From KK5 sp034043675 (GTDB taxonomy: Bacteria > Pseudomonadota > Gammaproteobacteria > Burkholderiales > Burkholderiaceae_C), in assembly GCF_034043675.1 (NCBI RefSeq), contig NZ_JAXCLA010000009.1, forward strand, positions 366,474 to 430,473: DNA of 64,000 nucleotides, read 5' to 3'. Both the position numbers and the translations under genes were made by a program. Below the pieces are notes generated by a model. The model did not search any database. It had not been told where the DNA came from and worked only from the letters and a program-made list of their open reading frames with translations. Position 1 is the first letter of the stretch, and each line of letters begins with the position of its first letter. Below, one piece after another: positions 50,572-58,997 of the stretch.

Positions 50572-51429
50572 TCAGCTCCGTGCACCGGCGGCGTCCATGC
50601 GCTCCTGCATCGCCGCATTGAACTCCCGCTTCAGTGTCGGGTAGTAGGCGATTTGCCCCTGCATACCGCCTGCGATGTCGATGGATGCTCCGCTGATGAA
50701 GCTGGCCCGGTCGCTGGCCAGCAGCAGCACCATGCCGGTGATGTCTTCCGGCTTGCCGTAGCGGCCGGCCGGAACGACCTTCAGCACCATCTTGTCGAAC
50801 TCCTCGCGCGTGCAACTGCCGGGCGGCATCTCCTGGAAATGGCGGTTCCACTGGCCGGTGTCGATCCAGCCCATGTTGAGCGTGTTCACCAGGATGCCAT
50901 CCTTAGGCAGGGACATGCCCAACGTCTTGGACAGCGCGATGCAGGACGCGCGGTTGATCACCGAGGGAATGCCGTCCGGCGTCGGGATGGCGCCGGCCAG
51001 CGCGTTGATCTCGATGATGCGCCCCCAGTGCTGCTGACGCATGTACGGCACCACCGCCTGGATGAAACGGAAGTGACCCATCTGCAGCACATTGGCATGC
51101 TCGAGGATCTGCTCGGGCGTCAGCGTGTCGAGGTTGCCGCCGCGACCCTGGCCCGCGTTGTTCACCAGCACGTCCACGCCGCCCCAGGCGCTCGCCACCT
51201 CGTCCACGAAGGCCTTGACTGCGGCGGTGTCGGTCACGTTCACCGCGCTTGCGATAACGGCCTGGGCGGAGGACGCCAGCTCGTCGCCGACGGCCCGAAC
51301 ATCGGCCTCGGTGCGCGCACAGATGGCGACCCGCGCCCCTTCCTGTGCGAAGGCCGTAGCGATGGCGCGGCCGATGCCGCGTGACGCACCAGTGATGATG
51401 ACGCGCTTGTTGCTCAGGTCGATGTTCAT
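50572..51429 (-). CDS. SDR-like protein with degenerate catalytic residues
   Basis: A 285-residue SDR superfamily member. The cofactor motif ITGASRGIGRAIA is intact, but the catalytic Ser region reads EINALAG and the YxxxK position reads Ser-VIN-Arg (about residues 157-161). It thus resembles the gene at 3697 in having Ser and Arg where Tyr and Lys are expected. The C-terminal GMQGQIAYYPTLKREFNAAMQ is an unusual extension. A perfect copy of the shared dyad lies 44 bases upstream of its start, so it is probably an active member of the regulon. Confidence 0.88.
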   Translation of the reverse strand: MNIDLSNKRVIITGASRGIGRAIATAFAQEGARVAICARTEADVRAVGDELASSAQAVIASAVNVTDTAAVKAFVDEVASAWGGVDVLVNNAGQGRGGNLDTLTPEQILEHANVLQMGHFRFIQAVVPYMRQQHWGRIIEINALAGAIPTPDGIPSVINRASCIALSKTLGMSLPKDGILVNTLNMGWIDTGQWNRHFQEMPPGSCTREEFDKMVLKVVPAGRYGKPEDITGMVLLLASDRASFISGASIDIAGGMQGQIAYYPTLKREFNAAMQERMDAAGARS

Positions 51430-51472
51430 GGAGGATGTCTTTCGCGGACTGTCTAATCTGTTTTTGGTTACT

Positions 51473-51497
51473 TGAACGTAATCTGGCTGTGTGTTCA
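51473..51497. promoter_or_regulatory. Perfect dyad operator candidate (TGAAC-N15-GTTCA)
   Basis: TGAAC at 51473-51477 and GTTCA at 51493-51497 with a 15-base spacer, matching all 10 arm positions. It lies in the 81-base gap between two minus-strand SDR genes, upstream of the one starting at 51429. The outer flank TGTGTTCATTTATT resembles the flank of site 1. Confidence 0.7.
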
Positions 51498-51510
51498 TTT
51501 ATTGGGAGAA

Positions 51511-52233
51511 TCAAACCGATTCTGACGCCGATACCACCAGTATTCGCGCGACATTGGCTCGATCCGGCTGTTCGAGCATGAAACGCACAGCCGCGGCGAT
51601 ATCGGCCGGGTCCAGCGCTGGCGTGCCATCGGCGCCCACCTGCGCCCCTCGGGCGCGCAGCTTGTCGAAGATCTCGGTCTCCGTAGTGCCGGGCGCGACG
51701 GTGCCGACCCTCACTCCTGTGCCGTTCAGCTCCACCCGGAGCGCGGAGGTGAACACTTCCAGCGCATGCTTGAGCCCGCTGTACACGCCGACGGACGAGG
51801 AACTGATATAGGCGGCGACGCTGGACACGTTGATGATCGCGCCATGGCCCTGTGCCTTGAAGTGCCGGGCCAGTACGTAGGAGCCACGCACGACCGCATC
51901 GAAGTTCACGCGTGTCATTTGCGACAACTCATCCAGATCCGCGGTATCGATGCGGGCCGCGACGAAGATGCCGGCGTTGTTGATCAGGATGTCGACCCGG
52001 CCGAACGACTCGAGAGCCAAGCCGAGCAGGGTGGCCGGCGTGTCGGGTGCCTCGATGGCAGCGGCAAGTGTGACGCTGGGCGAAGGCAAGGTTGCTGCGA
52101 GCGCTGCGAGGCGGTCTTCGCGCCGTGCCGTCAGCACCAGTCGCACGCCGAGGGCGCTCAGTTCGCGCGCGATCGCTTCGCCAATGCCTGACGAGGCACC
52201 GGTGACGATGGCGACGGTGTCCTGGAGTTTCAT
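51511..52233 (-). CDS. SDR family oxidoreductase
   Basis: A 240-residue classical SDR with VTGASSGIG, Ser in NVSSVAAYI and YSGLK. Arg residues after the second strand (VLTARREDRL) favour NADP. The pattern is that of the broad clavulanate-dehydrogenase-like group common in proteobacteria. It lies 69 bases downstream of the small putative secreted protein and is separated from the next SDR by a dyad-bearing promoter. Confidence 0.92.
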   Translation of the reverse strand: MKLQDTVAIVTGASSGIGEAIARELSALGVRLVLTARREDRLAALAATLPSPSVTLAAAIEAPDTPATLLGLALESFGRVDILINNAGIFVAARIDTADLDELSQMTRVNFDAVVRGSYVLARHFKAQGHGAIINVSSVAAYISSSSVGVYSGLKHALEVFTSALRVELNGTGVRVGTVAPGTTETEIFDKLRARGAQVGADGTPALDPADIAAAVRFMLEQPDRANVARILVVSASESV

Positions 52234-52302
52234 GGATCAAGAGCCTTGTTGGAGGGCTCGCCAGGGACGCCATGCCTGCAGCGGCACCGGCCTCGTGGCA
52301 AA

Positions 52303-52506
52303 TCAGTGATGGACTGCCGCCAGCAGCACATTCCACGAGGCCGCGTGTGCCCCGGGTGGAACCGTCTGCCTCGGCGCGTACTGCGCCGACAGGGCCGAGG
52401 CCTGCGGGGCCGGGTTCTGCTGGGACGGGTCATTGTCCGAGTTCAGCGCCACGCCCACCGGTGCCAACCCGAAGCAGAGCGTCTTGATCAGGAATGCAGC
52501 CTTCAT
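52303..52506 (-). CDS. Putative small secreted protein
   Basis: A 67-residue open frame. The N terminus (MKAAFLIKTLCFGLAPVGVAL) looks like a signal peptide or a single membrane anchor. The remainder is Ala/Pro/Gln/Ser-rich and probably disordered, without further Cys. AAGGA lies seven bases before the ATG, and the gene sits in a promoter-bearing gap between the indolepyruvate oxidoreductase and an SDR. There is no family assignment; it could also be a chance frame. Confidence 0.45.
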   Translation of the reverse strand: MKAAFLIKTLCFGLAPVGVALNSDNDPSQQNPAPQASALSAQYAPRQTVPPGAHAASWNVLLAAVHH

Positions 52507-52588
52507 CCTTGTTTCCTTCAGCGAACCGGATCCCTGGCACCTGTCACCGCGAGTGCTCGAACCCTGAATGAAGTCTATGGATTTAATA

Positions 52589-52613
52589 TGAACACAATCA
52601 GAAGGTTTGTACC
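52589..52613. promoter_or_regulatory. Dyad operator candidate (TGAAC-N15-GTACC)
   Basis: TGAAC at 52589-52593 and GTACC at 52609-52613 with a 15-base spacer, 8 of 10 arm positions. Bases 52579-52600 match 45100-45121 at 19 of 22 positions. It lies between the stop of the 1162-residue oxidoreductase (52627) and the start of the small gene (52506), so it would control the small gene and the SDR beyond it. Confidence 0.55.
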
Positions 52614-52626
52614 TATGTCGATCTGA

Positions 52627-55600
52627 TCAGGCCGCCTGCAGCTCCTGGCGGTGGGATGCCCATCGGCGCATCAAATCGGTCTGCTTGAGTGCCGCCGCCC
52701 GGGCGTTGCGCTCCCTGACGTGGCCGAAGCCCTTCACTGCCTGCGGCAGCCTCGCCAGCTCCATGGCGATAGGCATGCGTTCGTCGTCCAGGTCGATGGC
52801 GATGCCGCTGACCAGCGCTTCGAAATCGCGAATGGCCTGGCGTTCGCCACGGCGCTCGGCCGTGTATCCGAAAGGGTCAAAAGGCGTGCCGCGCAGGCCT
52901 TTCAGCCCGGCCAGTGCCTTGAAGACGACAGCGACCCAAGGGCCGTATGCCTTCTTGACCAGATGGCCCTTTTCATCCTTGCGCGCCAGCAGCGGCGGCG
53001 CGAGGTGGAAGCGCATGCTCAGCTTGCCGTCGAACTGCTCCTTGATTCGATCGAAGAAGCCGCTCTCCACATGGAGCCGCGCCACCTCGTACTCGTCCTT
53101 GTAAGCCATCAGCTTGTAGAGGCTGACCGCCACTTCGCGGGCAAAACGGTCCCGGCCGGTGCGACTGTGCTCGACGCGCGCGATCTCGGAGACGAAGCGC
53201 CGGTAGCGCTGGGCGTACGCGGCATCCTGGTAGGCGCCCAGGCGCTCGCCGCGATCACTCAGCAAGTGCGCCAGGCTGGGCAGGCGGTTCGTTAGCAGCA
53301 TCACAGATTCCGCCGGGCGGATGCCGGCAGCCAGATGCACTGCCGCCAGGTCCAGCGCCGCTTGGCGGCCCCAGGTGAAGGCAGCCTGATTCATCGCGAC
53401 GGCTGTACCGTTCAGTTCGATCGCCTGGCTCAGCGACTCTCGCATCAGCGGAATCCAGCCCTTCTGCCAGGCGTAACCCAGCATGAACATATTGCTTGCG
53501 ACGGCGTCGCCGAGCAGGGCAGTGGCCAGCCGCGTGGCATTGACAGCCGCGAGTTCCATCACAGCGCCGCGCACGCGCTCCAGCAGCCCCTCCGGCGATG
53601 CCTGCCAGTCGGGATTGCGCGTGAAAGCGCCGGTCGGCGCCACGTCGGTATTTATCAGCGCGTGGGTCCGGTCGGTGGACAGCGTGGCCATCGGGTCGGC
53701 GCCGGCGCTGGTCATCAGGTCGCAGCCGAGGATCAGGTTCGCCTGGGCGCGTGGCACTCTAGTGGCGTGCAACTCGGTCGACGTGGCGGCCAGACGCACA
53801 TGCGACTGCACAGCGCCGCCCTTCTGGGCCAGGCCCGCCATGTCGAGGATGCGGACGCCCTTGCCCTCGATGTGCGCCGCCATGCCGAGGATGGCGCCGA
53901 TGGTCACGACACCGGTGCCGCCCACGCCGGCCACGAGGATGTTGCAGGGCTGTGCCAGCTCGGGCAGGGCTGGGTCAGGCAGGTTCTCCGGCAGCTTGAT
54001 CTTGCTGCGATCGGGCTTGCGTAGCTCGGCGCCTTCCACTGTGACGAAGCTGGGGCAGAAGCCGTTCACGCAGGAGCTGTCCTTGTTGCAGGAACTCTGG
54101 TCGATCACGCGCTTGCGGCCGAGTTCCGTCTCCAGCGGCAGGATCGAGACGCAGTTGGACTGCACGCCGCAGTCTCCGCAGCCCTCGCAGACAGCCTCGT
54201 TGATAACCACCCGCCGGGTCGGATCCACCAGCTTCTTCGCCTTGCGGCGCCGGCGCTTTTCGGTGGCGCAGGTCTGCACGTAGACGATGGCCGAGACGCC
54301 CTTGACTTCGCGCAACTGCCGCTGCAGAGCGTCCATGCTGTCGCGGTGCGCGATGTGGCTGCCGGGCGGCAACTCATACAGGCTGAAGTTCTCCGGCTCA
54401 TCGCTGACCAGATGCAGCTCGCGCACGCCTTCCGCCGCCAGTTGATGCATCAGCTGCGGCACCGATGGCGCACCTTCCACCGGCTGGCCGCCGGTCATCG
54501 CGACCGCGTCGTTGACCAGCAGCTTGTAGGTGATGTTGACATTGGCCGCGACCGCTGCCCGGATTGCCAGCGAGCCGGAGTGCATGTAGGTGCCGTCGCC
54601 GAGATTGGCGAACACATGGGGCGTGTCCGTGAACGGCGCGGTGCCGATCCAGGTGGCGCCTTCGCCGCCCATCTGGGAGAAGGTCTCGGTGCGCCGGTCC
54701 ATGCCCTGAACGAGGTAGTGGCAGCCGATGCCGGCTAGCGCTCGCGAACCTTCGGGCACGCGCGTGCTGGTGTTGTGGGGGCAGCCCGAGCAGAAGTAGG
54801 GGACCCGCTGTGGCAGGCTCGGATCGGCCGGGAGGCTCTGGCGCATGGCAGCGCAGCCCTCGCCAAGCCAGGCGCTGACTCCCGCTGGCAGGGCGTCGCG
54901 GCCGAGCACCCGCTCCAGGCGGCGCGCAATAGCATCGGCGATCACCGCTGGGTTCAACTCGCCATTGGGCGACAGCAGGATGTGCTGGCTCGGCACCTTT
55001 ACCCACTCGCCGGCATCGTCGTACTTGCCGACGACGCGAGGACGATCCGGTTCGTTGTACAGGTGTTCCTTGATCTGGTACTCCAGCACCTGGCGCTTCT
55101 CCTCGACGACGAGGATCTCCTCCAGCCCCTGCGCGAACTCGACCACGCACTGCGGCTCCAGCGGCCAGACCACGCCCACCTTCAGCAGCCGCAGGCCCAG
55201 CGCGGCCGCGTCGTCCACATCCAGGCCGAGCAGCTTCAACGCCTCACGCACGTCCAGGTAGCTTTTGCCCGCAGTGACGATGCCCAGCCTGGCCTGCGGC
55301 GCTGACCAGTCCTGGCGGTTCAGCCTGTTGACGCGGACGTATTCCAGCAGCGCGTACAGCCGCTCGCGTTGCAGCCGGATCTCCTGCACCAGCGGCGGAT
55401 CGGGCCAGCGGATCGAGAAGCCATCCGGCGGGATCGGGTAGCTGTCGGGGATCTTGATGTCGACGGCCTGCGGATCGATCTCCAGCGAGCCGGAGGACTC
55501 AATCGTGTCGCTGACCACCTTGTAGCCGACCCAGCAGCCCGAGTAGCGCGACATCGAGAAGCCGTGCAGGCCGTACTCAATGAAGTCCTTGAGATCGGCC

Positions 55601-56115
55601 GGCGCCAGCACGGGGATCATCGAGGCGATCAAGGCATGCTCGCTCTGATGCGGCAGTGAGGAGGACTTGCAGGAGTGGTCGTCGCCGGCGACCAGCAGTA
55701 CACCGCCCTTGGGCGCGCAGCCGGCGATGTTGCCGTGCTTGAAAACGTCGCCGCAGCGATCCACGCCGGGACCCTTGCCGTACCAGAGAGAGAACACGCC
55801 ATCCACTCGCGCCTTCGGATCGAGAGCGAGCATTTGCGTGCCCCAGATGGCCGTGGCCGCCAGTTCCTCGTTGAGGCCCGGCTCGAAGCGAATCTTGCGC
55901 TCGGTGAGGCGTGCCTTGTTCTTCCACAGCTCCAGGTCCAGCCCGCCCAATGGCGAGCCGCGATAGCCGGAGACAAAGCCCTCAGTGTTGAGCCCGACGG
56001 CTTCGTCGCGGGCCTTCTGGGCCAGCAGCATGCGCACCAGCGCCTGCGTTCCGGTCATGAAGACGCGACCGGCGGGGAGGTCGTACTTGTCGCTCAGGCG
56101 AACGGATTGGCTCAT
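52627..56115 (-). CDS. Indolepyruvate ferredoxin oxidoreductase, single-chain
   Basis: A 1162-residue 2-oxoacid:ferredoxin oxidoreductase of the fused type found in aerobic proteobacteria. The order is: N-terminal TPP/pyrimidine-binding half; TPP-binding region about residues 460-548 (GGEGATWIGTAPF, ANLGDGTYMHSG); iron-sulfur segment about 640-690 (CEGCGDCGVQSNC and later Cys residues); gamma domain from about 723 (GVGGTGVVTIGAILG); and a C-terminal domain (DUF6537-like). It oxidatively decarboxylates aryl or branched pyruvates to the acyl-CoA. Its role may be removal of a 2-oxoacid product or aromatic amino-acid catabolism. A dyad lies in the gap shared with the divergent LysR gene. Confidence 0.95.
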   Translation of the reverse strand: MSQSVRLSDKYDLPAGRVFMTGTQALVRMLLAQKARDEAVGLNTEGFVSGYRGSPLGGLDLELWKNKARLTERKIRFEPGLNEELAATAIWGTQMLALDPKARVDGVFSLWYGKGPGVDRCGDVFKHGNIAGCAPKGGVLLVAGDDHSCKSSSLPHQSEHALIASMIPVLAPADLKDFIEYGLHGFSMSRYSGCWVGYKVVSDTIESSGSLEIDPQAVDIKIPDSYPIPPDGFSIRWPDPPLVQEIRLQRERLYALLEYVRVNRLNRQDWSAPQARLGIVTAGKSYLDVREALKLLGLDVDDAAALGLRLLKVGVVWPLEPQCVVEFAQGLEEILVVEEKRQVLEYQIKEHLYNEPDRPRVVGKYDDAGEWVKVPSQHILLSPNGELNPAVIADAIARRLERVLGRDALPAGVSAWLGEGCAAMRQSLPADPSLPQRVPYFCSGCPHNTSTRVPEGSRALAGIGCHYLVQGMDRRTETFSQMGGEGATWIGTAPFTDTPHVFANLGDGTYMHSGSLAIRAAVAANVNITYKLLVNDAVAMTGGQPVEGAPSVPQLMHQLAAEGVRELHLVSDEPENFSLYELPPGSHIAHRDSMDALQRQLREVKGVSAIVYVQTCATEKRRRRKAKKLVDPTRRVVINEAVCEGCGDCGVQSNCVSILPLETELGRKRVIDQSSCNKDSSCVNGFCPSFVTVEGAELRKPDRSKIKLPENLPDPALPELAQPCNILVAGVGGTGVVTIGAILGMAAHIEGKGVRILDMAGLAQKGGAVQSHVRLAATSTELHATRVPRAQANLILGCDLMTSAGADPMATLSTDRTHALINTDVAPTGAFTRNPDWQASPEGLLERVRGAVMELAAVNATRLATALLGDAVASNMFMLGYAWQKGWIPLMRESLSQAIELNGTAVAMNQAAFTWGRQAALDLAAVHLAAGIRPAESVMLLTNRLPSLAHLLSDRGERLGAYQDAAYAQRYRRFVSEIARVEHSRTGRDRFAREVAVSLYKLMAYKDEYEVARLHVESGFFDRIKEQFDGKLSMRFHLAPPLLARKDEKGHLVKKAYGPWVAVVFKALAGLKGLRGTPFDPFGYTAERRGERQAIRDFEALVSGIAIDLDDERMPIAMELARLPQAVKGFGHVRERNARAAALKQTDLMRRWASHRQELQAA

Positions 56116-56141
56116 GGTGCTGGGCGTCGTCGAGACGAATG

Positions 56142-56166
56142 CAAACAGAATTCGTCAGTCTGTTCA
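56142..56166. promoter_or_regulatory. Dyad operator candidate (AACAGA-N9-TCTGTT core)
   Basis: CAAAC at 56142-56146 and GTTCA at 56162-56166 with 15 bases between, 8 of 10 arm positions. The inner arms AACAGA and TCTGTT are identical to those of the perfect site at 45110. It lies 26 bases upstream of the oxidoreductase start and 53 bases upstream of the LysR start, so it could control both directions. Confidence 0.6.
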
Positions 56167-56219
56167 CAAGTTGTGCCATAGTCGAATTCAATTTCCTGCC
56201 TCGAATATTGATATTTCCA

Positions 56220-57182
56220 ATGTCAAAGACGGCCGCGTCTGCCGAAGCCCGTTCGATACCGCGCTTCACCTTCCGGCAACTGCATTACTTTGCGGCCGCG
56301 GCGCGCTGCGAGCAGATCTCGGTTGCCGCAGCGGAGGTCGGCGTGTCGCAGTCCGCAATGACCTTGGCGATCGCGGAACTGGAGCGGTCGGTTGGCGCCA
56401 CGCTGTTCGAGCGCGGTCGGCTTGGGGTGAGCCTGACCTTCGAGGGGCAGGCCTTTCTTCAGCAGGCGGAAGGCCTGCTGCATGCCGCCCAGGAGGCGTC
56501 GCGGCTGCCATTCCATCGCCCCGCGGGCCTCAGCGGCCGGTTGGAACTGGCGGCCACGTACACGGTGCAGGGCTACTTCCTGATGCCGATGGTGGCGCGG
56601 TTTCGCAAGCTGTTTCCGAATGTCGAGGTGGTCCCGATTGAACTGCAGCGTCCCGAGATCGAGAGCCGGCTTCGCGACGGATCGCTGGAACTGGCGGTGG
56701 TGCTGCTGTCCAACCTGGAGTCGCGGATGGGCTTCGCCACGCGCATGCTGGCCAGTTCGCGCCGCCAGGTCTGGGTCTCGCACAACCATCCGCTTGCTGG
56801 TCGCAGCGTCGTGACCTGGACGGACCTCGCGCCCTATCCATACATCGTGCCGATGATGGACGAGGCCGATCGCAACTCGAAGCGGTATTGGCAGCAGGCC
56901 GGGCTGGAACCAGCATCATGGATACGGACCTCGTCCATGGAAGCCTTGCGCGAGATGGTCGCGTTGGGGCTCGGCGTGACTATTCTGTCGGACATGGTCT
57001 ACCGCACCTGGTCGCTGGACGGCCGGCGCATCCAGCCGCTGCCGCTTGACCAGCACCTGCCCGTGATGGAGATCGGCCTGGCCTGGCGGACCTCGCCAGT
57101 ACTTTCAACGTGCGCGGCGGCGTTCCGGGAGTTCCTGGGCCGAAACGGTCCGCAGGCGCCCGACGTGGCGGATGCGGGTTAA
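56220..57182 (+). CDS. LysR-family transcriptional regulator
   Basis: A 320-residue LysR regulator: helix-turn-helix in TFRQLHYFAAAARCEQISVAAAEVGVSQSAMTLAIAELERSVG (about residues 15-60, quoted in part as FRQLHYFAAAARCEQISVAA), then the effector domain beginning LSGRLELAATYTVQGYFL. It resembles the CysB/ArgP-length members. The ATG at 56220 begins the plausible protein; an upstream in-frame ATG at 56139 lies across the operator. It is divergent from the oxidoreductase, which is its probable target, and convergent with the alcohol dehydrogenase, ten bases apart. Confidence 0.92.
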   Translation: MSKTAASAEARSIPRFTFRQLHYFAAAARCEQISVAAAEVGVSQSAMTLAIAELERSVGATLFERGRLGVSLTFEGQAFLQQAEGLLHAAQEASRLPFHRPAGLSGRLELAATYTVQGYFLMPMVARFRKLFPNVEVVPIELQRPEIESRLRDGSLELAVVLLSNLESRMGFATRMLASSRRQVWVSHNHPLAGRSVVTWTDLAPYPYIVPMMDEADRNSKRYWQQAGLEPASWIRTSSMEALREMVALGLGVTILSDMVYRTWSLDGRRIQPLPLDQHLPVMEIGLAWRTSPVLSTCAAAFREFLGRNGPQAPDVADAG

Positions 57183-57192
57183 GCCTGTGGCG

Positions 57193-58242
57193 CTATGCAG
57201 CGAGGGTCGACATGTCGATCACGAAGCGATACCTGACATCATTCGCTTGCATGCGCGCCCAGGCCGTGTTGATGTCCTGCATGGCGATCACTTCGCATTT
57301 CGGCAGGACCTGATGCTCGGCGCAGAAGTTCAGCATTTCTTGCGTGGCGGCAAGTCCACCGATAGCCGAGCCTACCAACGACCGATGATTCCTCAGCAGC
57401 ATGCCCGCATGAATCGGGGGTAGCACATCGATCGCACCGACCACGACGATCTTGCCGTTGCGAGCCAGCAGGCCGATATAGGGCCCGACATCGTGTGCGA
57501 CCGGGATCGTATCGACGATCAGGTCAAAACGGCTGGCGGCCGCCGTCATTGCCAGCGGATCAGTGGACAGTAGGACATGATGGGCCCCGAGTGCCTTGGC
57601 GTCCTCGCCCTTCGACTGCGAGGTAGTGATGATCGTCACCTCGGCGCCGAGGGCTGAGGCCAGTTTGACACCCATGTGGCCCAACCCGCCCAGACCGACG
57701 ATGGCGACCCGCTTGCCCGGCCCTGTGTCGAAACGACGCAGCGGACTCCAGAGCGTGATGCCGGCGCACAATAGAGGCGCTGCATGTCGCAGATCCAATG
57801 ATGGCGGCACGCTAAGGACGAAGTTCTCGCGCACGACGATGCGCTGGGAATAGCCCCCGGCCGTCGGCTCCCCTGTGTGACAGTCCCGGCTGTTGTATGT
57901 GCCGACTGCGCCATTCTCGCAATGCTGCTCTTCATGGTCGACGCAGGCTGCGCAGTCGAGGCAACTGTCTACCATGCAGCCAACCGCCACTGTATCTCCG
58001 ACCGCGTGGCTGGTGACGGATGAACCGATGGCGATTACGTGGCCGACGATCTCGTGGCCAGGCACCATCGGATAAATGCTCTTCTTCCAATCGTTGTGGG
58101 CCTGGTGAGCATCGGAGTGGCAGACCCCGCAATAGGCGATGGCAATCTCGACATCATCGGGTCGCAGCTCGCGACGCTGGATGGTCATGGGCGTCAGTGG
58201 GGCTCGGTCGGTTGTGACGCCATAGGCCAGTGTTGCATGCAC
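57193..58242 (-). CDS. Zinc-dependent NAD(P) alcohol dehydrogenase (YahK/CAD-like)
   Basis: A 349-residue medium-chain dehydrogenase that oxidises primary alcohols or reduces aldehydes. Catalytic zinc ligands are in YCGVCHSDAHQ and VPGHEIVGHV. The structural zinc cysteines are in DSCLDCAACVDHEEQHC. The cofactor loop is VGLGGLGHMGVK. The pattern matches the cinnamyl alcohol dehydrogenase-like YahK/AdhC group, usually NADP-dependent. The start is GTG at 58242 with GAGGAG seven bases upstream, better than any ATG. A perfect shared dyad lies further upstream at 58371. Confidence 0.92.
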   Translation of the reverse strand: MHATLAYGVTTDRAPLTPMTIQRRELRPDDVEIAIAYCGVCHSDAHQAHNDWKKSIYPMVPGHEIVGHVIAIGSSVTSHAVGDTVAVGCMVDSCLDCAACVDHEEQHCENGAVGTYNSRDCHTGEPTAGGYSQRIVVRENFVLSVPPSLDLRHAAPLLCAGITLWSPLRRFDTGPGKRVAIVGLGGLGHMGVKLASALGAEVTIITTSQSKGEDAKALGAHHVLLSTDPLAMTAAASRFDLIVDTIPVAHDVGPYIGLLARNGKIVVVGAIDVLPPIHAGMLLRNHRSLVGSAIGGLAATQEMLNFCAEHQVLPKCEVIAMQDINTAWARMQANDVRYRFVIDMSTLAA

Positions 58243-58997
58243 GCAGATTCTCCTCAGGGTTCGGCGAAAGACGGTCCTTGGGGCAATGCTCTTAGCGTCG
58301 AAGAGATAGCTTGTTCTAGGGTATCTGTCCCCGCATCGCAGCCATTGCTCGGTCAGAATGATGATAATTATGAACAAAAATACAATAAACGTTCATATGT
58401 AGTTGAAGGGTTCTACAGGACGAGAGACAGCGGACGGCAAGATGGGGCTGCCGCCCCGGTGTTGCTTGTTGCCACAAGTGCGCGTTGCCGCTCGGGGAAT
58501 CAATGCCAGCTCTGTGATCCTGCAAGAGCGGCTGTGGTACTGCATGGATAGGCTGCCTGAATACAGCTAACGCGCCTTCGGCGCGCCGGTCCACCGTCTT
58601 TTGTAGTTGCTGGCCGTTTTTCATGGCGCAGCATTTGGGCTTGGTGACCTTGCTCGGCAAGCCCTTTTTTGAGTAGTGCTCAATCGGTCAAGGCGCTCGT
58701 GCGGTAGCCGGCGGAGATCTCGATCAAGGTCGGTGGCTTATCGAACGCCCGGTGGGGCGCAGTGAACGGCGTCAGGCGCCACGACTTCATCGGACGCATA
58801 CCGAGGTTGCTTCCCGCCCTCCGAATAGCGCGCCCGGCTCGCTGGGCTTCCCCAGCGAAATCAACTGAAGAGCACGCGGCGTGACTCTGTCATGACAGGA
58901 TGAGTCCGGTCGGACCTCGTGCATCTACCAAGGATTGCGGCATCTCTCCTTGCATACATTGCAGGCGCTACAGGCTTGTCCAGCAAAGGGGAGAAGA
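58243..58997. other. 755-base intergenic region
   Basis: It contains the perfect dyad at 58371-58395, a hairpin CGCGCC-TTC-GGCGCG at 58571-58585 without a clear T run, a 39-codon minus-strand frame at 58680-58799, and the palindrome CTGTCATGACAG at 58887-58898 ahead of the PEP-CTERM gene. No convincing gene was found. The region marks the boundary between the catabolic island and unrelated genes; degenerate gene remnants are possible but not recognisable. Confidence 0.5.
58371..58395. promoter_or_regulatory. Perfect dyad operator candidate (TATGAAC-N15-GTTCATA)
   Basis: TGAAC at 58371-58375 and GTTCA at 58391-58395 with a 15-base A-rich spacer. The symmetry extends to 7-base arms. It lies 128 bases upstream of the alcohol dehydrogenase GTG, in AT-rich sequence typical of a promoter. 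It is the last copy toward the window end. Confidence 0.7.

Noticed and set aside
58571..58585. CGCGCC-TTC-GGCGCG hairpin as a terminator
   Set aside because: The stem is good but neither side has an adjacent T run, and no gene ends close by on either strand.
58316..58660. 115-codon minus-strand frame upstream of the alcohol dehydrogenase
   Set aside because: No recognisable domain; it spans the perfect operator and promoter of the dehydrogenase, and its composition looks like non-coding sequence.
58680..58799. 39-codon minus-strand frame ending TLIEISAGYRTSALTD
   Set aside because: It could be a remnant of a longer gene because the frame stays open upstream, but no family is recognisable and no ribosome site is clear, so it was not called.
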